Source: UBA12202 sp002691725 (lineage in GTDB: Bacteria; Pseudomonadota; Alphaproteobacteria; Puniceispirillales; UBA1172). From it: 64,000 nucleotides of DNA. The notes under the pieces were generated by a model. The model was not told the origin of the DNA. It did no database searches and was given only the letters and a program-made list of their open reading frames with translations. Location: the NCBI GenBank assembly GCA_965660675.1, contig CBFIAU010000001.1:338338-402337 (forward strand), in the 5' to 3' direction. Position numbers and translations under genes: made by a program. Positions 34,604 through 42,111 of the stretch are shown here, in pieces (position 1 is the stretch's first letter; each line of letters opens with the position of its first letter).

Positions 34604-35491
34604 GTGAAATTTGAGACCTCCGATACCTCAAAAGAAAAACAAAAACCAACAGACCAATTTGCTTATCTTGACCGTCATGAAAGAGAAATTCATGATTACC
34701 GCACTGTCTTTATATCAGACACGCATCTGGGAACGCCTGGCGCTCAGCATGAAGCCCTGCTCGATTTTTTGAAACACACACGATCAGATACGCTTTACTT
34801 AGTTGGTGATATCATTGATGGCTGGCGGCTGAAAAGGAAATGGTACTGGCCACAACCGCATAATGATGTCATTCAAAAAATACTGCGAAAAGCCCGACAT
34901 GGAACCAAAGTTATCTATATCCCCGGCAATCATGACGAAGCGGCCAGACAATTTATCGGCAATATGTTTGGCGAGATTGCCATAAAAGATACCGATATTC
35001 ATGAAACGGTTACAGGGATGCGGCTATGGGTGGTGCATGGTGATTTGTTTGACCATGTCATCAAATATGCCAGATGGTTAGCCTATCTTGGCGATTTTGC
35101 TTACTCGACATTGCTTAATATGAATAAATGGCTGAACAGGATCAGGCGGATGTTCAAATTACCCTATTGGTCATTATCACAATATCTCAAACATAAGGTC
35201 AAATTAGCCGTCTCTTTTATGTCTGCTTTTGAAACAGTGATGGTTAAAGAGACAAAGCGTAGAGAGTGTCATGGTGTTGTCTGCGGCCATATTCATAAAG
35301 CCGAATTAAAGCAGATGGATGATATTATTTACGCCAATGCAGGTGACTGGGTTGAGAGCTTAACCGCCTTTGTCGAACATAGAGACGGTCGGCTTGAAGT
35401 GCTGCAATGGGGCACTCATGGCTTGCAAACAGAAGACAACATCATGATGACACCAAGTCAAATGAGGGTGTCATCAGGCAAAGCAGCATGA
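34604..35491 (+). CDS. plcP: PlcP-like metallophosphoesterase (LpxH/calcineurin family)
   Basis: Calcineurin-like metallophosphoesterase, 295 aa. Metal-site motifs are Asp39/His41 (SDTHLG), Asp69 (GDIIDGW), Asn109-His110 (PGNHDE), 'VVHGDLFDH' and 'CGHIHKAEL'. Such proteins are often labelled UDP-2,3-diacylglucosamine diphosphatase. Here a Pho box lies in front and a GT4 glycosyltransferase gene overlaps its end. That is the arrangement of PlcP, a phospholipase C-type enzyme that strips the phosphate headgroup from membrane lipids in phosphate-starved marine bacteria. The start is a GTG with only a weak AGAG site; the first 30 residues are polar and poorly conserved, so a later start is possible. 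Confidence 0.72.
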   Translation: MKFETSDTSKEKQKPTDQFAYLDRHEREIHDYRTVFISDTHLGTPGAQHEALLDFLKHTRSDTLYLVGDIIDGWRLKRKWYWPQPHNDVIQKILRKARHGTKVIYIPGNHDEAARQFIGNMFGEIAIKDTDIHETVTGMRLWVVHGDLFDHVIKYARWLAYLGDFAYSTLLNMNKWLNRIRRMFKLPYWSLSQYLKHKVKLAVSFMSAFETVMVKETKRRECHGVVCGHIHKAELKQMDDIIYANAGDWVESLTAFVEHRDGRLEVLQWGTHGLQTEDNIMMTPSQMRVSSGKAA

Positions 35492-36906
35492 GTGATAGCA
35501 TTCACAAAAACAAGAAAATTCTGATTGTCACAGATGCATGGTACCCGCAAGTGAACGGCGTTGTCAGAACGCTGACGCATACCCGTGATGAGCTTATCCT
35601 AAAAGGTCATGATGTGACTATGCTAACGCCAGAAGGCTTTCGGACGATCCCTTGCCCCACCTATCCAGAGATCCGACTTGCCCTTTTTCCTGCCAGCAAA
35701 GTGGCAAAGTTCATCAGACAAATCAGTCCAGAGATTATCCATATCGCAACCGAAGGTCCTTTAGGCTTGGCAGCGCGCAATTTTTGCCTGCGCAATGGCT
35801 TGCGTTTTACAACTGGCTATCACACGCGATTTCCTGAATATGTTCATTCCCGTTTCAGACTGCCGCTATCAGTCAGTTACCTGTTCTTAAAATGGTTTCA
35901 CAAAAACGCTCAAGCCGTCATGGCACCAACACAAAAGGTCATTTCTGATCTTGGCGATCATGGTATAGCGCATGCGGTTTTATGGCCACGCGGGGTTGAT
36001 TTAGAATTATTCTCGCCCCCTAAATCACGCCGTAAAAATAAAACACCCATTCTGCTATATGTTGGCAGAGTCGCGGTTGAGAAAAATCTAGAGGCATTTC
36101 TCAAGCTTAACATCGACGCTGAGAAGTGGATTGTCGGTGATGGGCCAGCACGGCCAGCATTAGAAAAAGCGTATCCAGATACGATCTTCCACGGCATGAA
36201 GCCTAAAGAGGATTTGCCAGAATATTATGGCAAAGCAGATATTTTTGTCTTTCCATCACAAACTGATACATTTGGTCTTGTGCTCCTTGAAGCCATGGCA
36301 TGTGGCCTGCCCGTAGCCGCTTATCCTGTGACCGGGCCTATTGATGTGATCGGCTCATCAGATGCAGGCGTTCTGGACAATGATCTCGGCGTTGCCGTCA
36401 AGCAAGCCTTGAAGATTGATCGGCGCCACGCCCGATCACATGCCGAAGGATTTTCGTGGAGCCATGCCACCAATATTTTTGAAGGCCATTTGGTGCTGGC
36501 ACAAAAGGATGATGAATATTCGCCTGCCTCAAATCCATATAAGAATAATACTGGCTTGCTTAGGGCCGCCAATGCGCTGAAACATTCCTTGGGTGGATTG
36601 CGCTTTGCGCTTCACGAAGAAAGTGCGTTTAGACAAGAATTGTTTCTTGCAATTATATTGATTACATTTGCGATATGGCTTCCTGCCTCCCCTATCGAAA
36701 CATTAATCATGATAGGTTCGGTTATCTTTGTGCTTATTATTGAACTGGTTAATTCGAGCGTTGAATCTGCCATTGACAGAATATCTTATGAAAAGCATGG
36801 CTTATCAAAGCGCGCCAAAGATTATGGCAGTGCGGCGGTTTTTCTAGCCTTGATCTGGTGTGCGATTGTCTATCTTGTGATGATATATCAATACTATTTC
36901 AGCTAA
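35488..36906 (+). CDS. GT4 glycolipid glycosyltransferase fused to diacylglycerol kinase
   Basis: Two-domain protein of 472 aa from the ATG at 35488, which overlaps the plcP stop (ATGA). Residues 1-350 form a GT4 glycosyltransferase with 'PQVNGVVRTLTHT' at the start and 'SQTDTFGLVLLEAMACG' near the end, as in Agt/SqdX-type enzymes that glycosylate diacylglycerol. From about residue 358 it matches DgkA: 'HEESAFRQE', a hydrophobic helix, 'ELVNSSVESAIDRI' and 'LSKRAKDYGSAAV', then a last helix. The residues known to be essential in DgkA (the Glu of AFRQE, Glu and Asn of ELVNS, the following Glu, and the Lys-Asp pair) are kept. Thus one polypeptide could both glycosylate DAG and phosphorylate it. 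Confidence 0.85.
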   Translation: MSDSIHKNKKILIVTDAWYPQVNGVVRTLTHTRDELILKGHDVTMLTPEGFRTIPCPTYPEIRLALFPASKVAKFIRQISPEIIHIATEGPLGLAARNFCLRNGLRFTTGYHTRFPEYVHSRFRLPLSVSYLFLKWFHKNAQAVMAPTQKVISDLGDHGIAHAVLWPRGVDLELFSPPKSRRKNKTPILLYVGRVAVEKNLEAFLKLNIDAEKWIVGDGPARPALEKAYPDTIFHGMKPKEDLPEYYGKADIFVFPSQTDTFGLVLLEAMACGLPVAAYPVTGPIDVIGSSDAGVLDNDLGVAVKQALKIDRRHARSHAEGFSWSHATNIFEGHLVLAQKDDEYSPASNPYKNNTGLLRAANALKHSLGGLRFALHEESAFRQELFLAIILITFAIWLPASPIETLIMIGSVIFVLIIELVNSSVESAIDRISYEKHGLSKRAKDYGSAAVFLALIWCAIVYLVMIYQYYFS

Positions 36907-36918
36907 TTTTTATATCAG

Positions 36919-37152
36919 CTAAGACGCTAACATAGATATATTTCGGTTATCTCTAAACAAATCTGCAGACAAATCTGCGTTTAAAAATATTTCATCCGAG
37001 CTTGCCAAAAACTCAAATTGTGATGGATCAGCAAAGGCGCATGCTTCGACACAATAGACCTTAATTTTATGCATTTTGATGACATAGTTCAGCTCTTCCG
37101 CAGATAAGCCAAATTGCATTTTAATATCAGTTAGTGGAAAAAGCTTTTTCAT
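36919..37152 (-). CDS. Hypothetical small protein
   Basis: Unrecognised 77-residue protein. The ATG at 37152 follows a GAGGG site at about 9 nt; a 7-codon longer frame lacks one. The N-terminal half ('LTDIKMQFGLSAEELNYVI') has a helix-turn-helix look resembling MerR-type starts, but the rest is not alike. It has two cysteines (CVEACAF) and no membrane segment. It ends 12 bases from the glycosyltransferase-kinase gene and converges with it. Function unknown. Confidence 0.5.
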   Translation of the reverse strand: MKKLFPLTDIKMQFGLSAEELNYVIKMHKIKVYCVEACAFADPSQFEFLASSDEIFLNADLSADLFRDNRNISMLAS

Positions 37153-37379
37153 TATCAAATCCCTCATCGCCAAATCGTCTAAATAAAATCTTAGGATGAA
37201 TAGATTTCATTTTTATGACGATTTGTTTGCAAAGTTTTGTTGAATACGCGCAACCGCATTGCCCTTATATTATACGCATAAAGGCGGCGGAGGAGGCTTA
37301 GGCTTTAACATTTTAACTGGTCAATCTGATGCATTCATGCGTTAATTATTTGCAGATGACTAGTAGGATGATGGTAGCC

Positions 37380-38294
37380 ATGGCGTTGACGGTCTCAAAA
37401 CAGATGATTGGCATTTCACTCATCGTCATTTCATCGATTTGTTTCGCCTTTGTCCCCAATGCCGCGAAGCTGGCACTTGATGATGGGGTCTCACTCTACT
37501 TTCTTTTATTGAGCCGCTTTGTCATAGGCTCGGCCATTCTCCTGCCATATTTGATTATCACAAGAACATCATTTGCAATCCCGCGTGAGGGGTATTTCCA
37601 ATTAATCCTGACAGGCATTAGCGCCCTGTTATTGCTTGCCGCCACCTATCATGCGGTTGATTTTATTGATATCGGGCTTGTCCTCTTGATCCTTTACAGC
37701 TTTCCTTTTGGGATTGCCATTTTGGCACAACTCAAGCGCGGTGAGCATCTTTCCATATCACGCTGGCTCTGTATGGGGGTGGTGCTGGTTGGGCTTGGGA
37801 TCATGATTTATGATGGACAAGGTGACATCAATTTCTATGGCGTCTTTATCAGCGTGCTTGGGTTGATTTGTTTTATTTTCTTTATCGAGACATCGAGCCA
37901 GCTCGCGATAAAAATGGGCGGCGCGTCCCTTAATTTTTATATAAGCTTAATCGGCTTTTTGATCATGCTGGCGATCTTGCCTTTCGGGTTGATCATCAGC
38001 TTGCCAGAAAGCGCTATCGGGGTGATGGCGATTAGCGCTAATGGAATATTTTTTGTACTCAGCTGGGTTTTATTTTTTGAAGGCTCACGAATTATTGGAG
38101 CAACTCGCGCCTCACTTCTGGCTTGTGTTGAGCCACTCTTTGCCGCGCTTCTGGCGCTAATTTTTCTTGGGCAAAAGCTGTCTTTGATGGAATGGTTCGG
38201 CTTTTTTGTTGTGCTAGCGGCTATTTTCGCATTTGAAAACATTGGCCTCCGCCACCACCGCCAAGCTAAAGTTGAAGTCACGGCGACTGATTAG
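37380..38294 (+). CDS. EamA/DMT-family transporter
   Basis: Ten-helix drug/metabolite transporter-type membrane protein, about 304 aa, with two EamA halves. The second half ends in 'ASLLACVEPLFAALLALIFLGQ', a strong family landmark. Substrate unknown; members export amino acids, purines or other metabolites. Start choice is uncertain: ATGs at 37329, 37368, 37371 and 37380 are all in frame. AGTAGG at 37362-37367 is best placed for 37380, and the first helix begins eight residues later. It stands alone between convergent neighbours. Confidence 0.82.
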   Translation: MALTVSKQMIGISLIVISSICFAFVPNAAKLALDDGVSLYFLLLSRFVIGSAILLPYLIITRTSFAIPREGYFQLILTGISALLLLAATYHAVDFIDIGLVLLILYSFPFGIAILAQLKRGEHLSISRWLCMGVVLVGLGIMIYDGQGDINFYGVFISVLGLICFIFFIETSSQLAIKMGGASLNFYISLIGFLIMLAILPFGLIISLPESAIGVMAISANGIFFVLSWVLFFEGSRIIGATRASLLACVEPLFAALLALIFLGQKLSLMEWFGFFVVLAAIFAFENIGLRHHRQAKVEVTATD

Positions 38295-38317
38295 GTAACT
38301 TAACTAACCCCTTCGCT

Positions 38318-39628
38318 CTATTTGAGAGAAGAAAACGCATTATCAAGACCTTCCGCAACCACCTCTACATCGTCAAGGCTAAGGCACATCGGAGGCACCA
38401 TTCTCAAGACCGATTGATTTGGCCCCGACTTTGACAGGATCAAACCAAAATCACGACATTTTTCAAAAACTGCTGCGGTGATTGCGCGATCTGGCTCTTT
38501 GGTTTTTCGATCTTTGACCATTTCAATCGCGAGCATTAGCCCTTTGCCGCGAACATCACCTATCACCTCATGCTTGTCTTTCAAGTCCAGCAATCGTTCA
38601 TATAAAGCGCCGCCAACGATTTTTGCGTTTTGTTGAACGTCATCCGTTTTAATCACATCAAGCACAGCCCGACCAGCAGCACAACTGGTTGGATTAGCGC
38701 CATATGTATGGAACATAAATTTTTCAGCCATAGGCGCCGCAATTGTTTTATGCGTCACAACAGCACCCAAAGGAAAGCCATTGCCAATGCCTTTCGCCAT
38801 GACAATGATATCAGGGATAACAGCATCAGCCTCAAACCCCCACATATGATCGCCTGTTCTACCAAATCCGGCCTGCACCTCATCCACAATAAAGAGCCCG
38901 CCAGCGCCATGAACCCGTTCTGCTGCACCGCTCAAATATCCTTTTGGCATCGGGATAATACCGCCATACCCCTGAACAGACTCAACAATCATGCCAGCAA
39001 TCCGACCTTCGGTGGCGCTAATGATGGTGCGGTCAATTTCATCCAGATAAGGGGCGGCACCAGCATTTTCGCCAAAGATGCCGCGATACTGATTTGGGTC
39101 AGGAACAAACGCAACATGCCCCGGCATGCCTGGGTGACGCCAACTGGCAATGCCTGTCACCGATTGGGCTGCTGCCGTCGGCCCATGATAGCCTGTTCGT
39201 AAAGCGAGCAGATCAAGATGGCTTGTATATGTGCGCGCAATGGTCATGGCCAGGTCAACCGCCTCAGCCCCTGAATTGGTGAAATGAACAACCCAGTCAT
39301 GACCTTTTGGCAAGGTTGCGGTCAGCTCCTCAGCCAAATGCGCCGGCATCGGATGATAGAACATGGTGGTGCAATGCGTAAGCTCAGAGGCCTGCGCTTG
39401 GGCGGCGGCAACAACCTTGGGATGCGAATGCCCGACCGAAATACAGACATTCATGCCTAAAAGATCAATATAACGCCGATCTTCAGCATCATAGAGGTAT
39501 TGCATTGACCCTTTTTTGAAAACCATAGGGTCTTTGAAAGGAACAAACTTATGCTGTGAGGCCGCATAAAACTGATCGCGTCTGGCGGCGGTAGCATCGA
39601 TTGCCCAATCGGTTTTTAATCCAGTCAT
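38318..39628 (-). CDS. Class III aminotransferase, AGXT2-like
   Basis: Fold-type I class III aminotransferase, 436 aa. 'NSGAEAVDLAMTIAR' binds PLP phosphate, 'IVDEVQAGFGRTG' holds the cofactor aspartate, and 'IIVMAKGIGNGFPLGAV' holds the Schiff-base lysine. Overall text resembles alanine-glyoxylate/beta-alanine-pyruvate aminotransferase (AGXT2 group). A GAGGAGG site precedes the ATG. It is the last gene of the operon with the MttB-family methyltransferase and two FAD/GcvT dehydrogenases. A role in handling glyoxylate or amino products of methylated-glycine breakdown is inferred from that position. Confidence 0.85.
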   Translation of the reverse strand: MTGLKTDWAIDATAARRDQFYAASQHKFVPFKDPMVFKKGSMQYLYDAEDRRYIDLLGMNVCISVGHSHPKVVAAAQAQASELTHCTTMFYHPMPAHLAEELTATLPKGHDWVVHFTNSGAEAVDLAMTIARTYTSHLDLLALRTGYHGPTAAAQSVTGIASWRHPGMPGHVAFVPDPNQYRGIFGENAGAAPYLDEIDRTIISATEGRIAGMIVESVQGYGGIIPMPKGYLSGAAERVHGAGGLFIVDEVQAGFGRTGDHMWGFEADAVIPDIIVMAKGIGNGFPLGAVVTHKTIAAPMAEKFMFHTYGANPTSCAAGRAVLDVIKTDDVQQNAKIVGGALYERLLDLKDKHEVIGDVRGKGLMLAIEMVKDRKTKEPDRAITAAVFEKCRDFGLILSKSGPNQSVLRMVPPMCLSLDDVEVVAEGLDNAFSSLK

Positions 39629-39654
39629 GTTTTCCTCCTCATATCTTTGATTTT

Positions 39655-42111
39655 TTATAACCCTTTTAAGCGGTGATTATCGGGATCAAAGGGAATATGA
39701 TCAAGTATGGTGGCCCGATAACGTTTATTCAAAATACGGATCTCTAATGGAGAACCTTCGCCGTCCTGTGCTTTGAGAGCCTTCTCAGGCTCAGCGAAAT
39801 AGGCCAAAGCTAAGGTCAGTTTACTGCGATGCCCATAACTAGCAGATGTCACCACCCCAACCGTTTCATCACCAACATACAGGCTATGCGAATAAAATGG
39901 GTCTTGCCGATCACTCTCGACCGACAATAATCGCATTTGCCAGCGATCAGGCTTTTGCAAGCGGTCTTCAAGTTGCGAACGGCCAAGAAACTCACGCCCC
40001 GTTGGTTTGCAAAAAGCCGACAGCCCTGTTTCAACAAGATCACGTTCGCTGGTAAGATCGCTGCCCCATGCCCGATAGCCTTTTTCCAGCCGCATGCTGT
40101 TGGCGGCATAGGCGCCATAATAGCCCATGCCATAGGGCTTCCCTGCCGCTTCCAAAGCATCAAACAGCGCTGGCAAATCTGCCATATTGGCATGAATTTC
40201 ATAGCCAAGTTCACCTATATAGGATACCCGGAGTATAAATGCGCTAACCCCCGCCACCTCTGTTTCCATGCAATGAAGCCAAGGCAGAGACGATGACAGA
40301 TCAACCGATGTCAGAGATTGAAGAATGTCACGCGAATGAGGCCCCATAATGCCAATAGCGCCAATGCTTTCAGAGGATATTTTTACAGTAACATCCATAC
40401 CTTTGGCGTGATCAAATAAGCGATCAGCGTCTATGTCTTCTGCCGCCGCCGCGCTGGTTAAGATGGCATGATCTTCGCGCAATCGGGCAACGCTAAACTC
40501 TGACGATACGGTTCCATGGGTATTTGATGTGTGGATCAAGCCGATACGATTGACTTTTGGTGGGGTATTCGCCCCCAGTGTTTCTAAAAACTGGCCAGTA
40601 TCTTTGCCTGTCACTTCAAAACATGAAAAGACAGACAAATCGGCAAGACCTGCGTTAGTGGTGGTGACATGAACTTCTCTTGCGACCGCATCAAACCAAG
40701 TATTACGCTGGAAGGTTTCTATCGCATCTTGATCGCCATGGTCGCTATGGTCGCCATAGCTTTTGAACCAGTTCGGTCTTTCCCAGCCATGAGCAAACCC
40801 CATCACCGCGCCACGTTCTATCATCCGGTCATGTAACGGCGATAGCCTGAGATTGCGCCCAGCTGGACGTTCCTCAAACGGATAATGAATGCCAAATTGC
40901 AGACCAAAACATTCAATGGCTTTTTCCTCGCGATAGGTGCGGTCGGCCCATGCCCCAAAGCGTCTGCTATCTATCGCCAGCGCATCCATGGGTGGGGTTC
41001 CATGGGTCATCCAATGAGCAAGGAACTTCCCCGCACCGCCGCCTTCCATTATACCCATGCTTGATCCTGTCAGCAGCCATGCGTGTTCAATCCCATGCGC
41101 CGGACCAATCAGCGGGTTAGCATCGGGCGTGAAGGTGATCGGCCCATTAATGACCGATTTCACCCCACCATCACCCAATGCCGGAATGCGTTCCATCGCC
41201 GCTTCAATGATATGCTCAACCGCATCAAGATCAGGTGGCATCAGATCAGCGCCAAACTCAGGCGGAACGCCATCAACTGACCATGTTTTCGCGTTTTTTT
41301 CATATGGGCCAAGAATTAAGCCATCGCGCTCTTGCCGGACATACCAGCTTTCTTCCGGGTCACGAATGATCGGTAGCTCTGGCTTCCCTGCCTTGATCCG
41401 TTCCTCAACACCTGGCACCGTATCGGTTACAAGATATTGGTGAAGCACCGGCACAGACGGAATATTAAGCCCCATCATATGGCCAATTTCCCAGCCCCAT
41501 GTGCCAGCAGCATTAATGATATGTTTCGCCTTAATGACTGCTTTTTCCGTTTTGACAATCCAATTACCGCTAGCATAATCAATCTCAAGCACGGGATTAT
41601 AGCGCATGATCACAGCCCCACGAGCGCTCGCCATGCTGGCCATCGCATTGGTGACAAGCGACGGGTCAACATGACCATCATCAGGCTCATAAATGCCGCC
41701 AATTAATCCATCAAGCTGAGTCAAAGGATGCAGCTCAGCAATATCGTCTGGGGTCAGCAGGCGGAGAGGATAACCTGTAAAATCTGATAACCCGGCAACA
41801 TGAGCAAACTCATCCATACGGTCAGGCTCACGAGTGACACGCATAGCTCCAGATGCGTGAAAGCCACAATCATGACCCATTTCTTGTGGCAGAATATCCC
41901 GATAGAGACGTACCGAGGTCGCCCTTAATTCTTGCACCGTCGGGTTATGGGCATAATGCGTGCAGAGCCCTGCTGCGTGCCAGGTTGACCCATGGGTGAG
42001 ATCATTTTTTTCAGTGAGAATAACATCTCGCCATCCCATTTCAGTGAGATGATAAGCCAAAGACACGCCCATCACCCCACCACCAATGATCAGTGCTGAC
42101 GCATCTGTCAT
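39655..42111 (-). CDS. Dimethylglycine/sarcosine dehydrogenase-type FAD-GcvT protein (second copy)
   Basis: Two-domain oxidative N-demethylase, 818 aa. The N-terminal DAO-type FAD domain opens with GGGVMGVSLAYHL. It has 'HGSTWHAAGLCTHY', whose first or second His is the covalent-FAD position in DMGDH. From about residue 425 a GcvT/aminomethyltransferase domain ('IGIMGPHSRDILQSL', 'ELGYEIHANMADL') would pass the formaldehyde-level carbon to tetrahydrofolate. Its ATG lies in the stop of the other dehydrogenase (4-bp overlap). A 9-bp unit is repeated three times at 40733-40759, giving an Asp-His-rich DHSDHGDQD loop. Dimethylglycine, sarcosine or a related N-methyl amino acid is the likely substrate. 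Confidence 0.88.
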   Translation of the reverse strand: MTDASALIIGGGVMGVSLAYHLTEMGWRDVILTEKNDLTHGSTWHAAGLCTHYAHNPTVQELRATSVRLYRDILPQEMGHDCGFHASGAMRVTREPDRMDEFAHVAGLSDFTGYPLRLLTPDDIAELHPLTQLDGLIGGIYEPDDGHVDPSLVTNAMASMASARGAVIMRYNPVLEIDYASGNWIVKTEKAVIKAKHIINAAGTWGWEIGHMMGLNIPSVPVLHQYLVTDTVPGVEERIKAGKPELPIIRDPEESWYVRQERDGLILGPYEKNAKTWSVDGVPPEFGADLMPPDLDAVEHIIEAAMERIPALGDGGVKSVINGPITFTPDANPLIGPAHGIEHAWLLTGSSMGIMEGGGAGKFLAHWMTHGTPPMDALAIDSRRFGAWADRTYREEKAIECFGLQFGIHYPFEERPAGRNLRLSPLHDRMIERGAVMGFAHGWERPNWFKSYGDHSDHGDQDAIETFQRNTWFDAVAREVHVTTTNAGLADLSVFSCFEVTGKDTGQFLETLGANTPPKVNRIGLIHTSNTHGTVSSEFSVARLREDHAILTSAAAAEDIDADRLFDHAKGMDVTVKISSESIGAIGIMGPHSRDILQSLTSVDLSSSLPWLHCMETEVAGVSAFILRVSYIGELGYEIHANMADLPALFDALEAAGKPYGMGYYGAYAANSMRLEKGYRAWGSDLTSERDLVETGLSAFCKPTGREFLGRSQLEDRLQKPDRWQMRLLSVESDRQDPFYSHSLYVGDETVGVVTSASYGHRSKLTLALAYFAEPEKALKAQDGEGSPLEIRILNKRYRATILDHIPFDPDNHRLKGL

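Noticed and set aside
34604..35491. LpxH (UDP-2,3-diacylglucosamine diphosphatase) label
   Set aside because: The metal motifs fit, but the Pho box and the overlapping glycolipid-type glycosyltransferase fit PlcP better. Kept as an alternative only.
38630..39202. 190-residue frame opposite the class III aminotransferase
   Set aside because: It lies entirely antisense to a gene with intact PLP motifs, has no ribosome site and no protein-like pattern.
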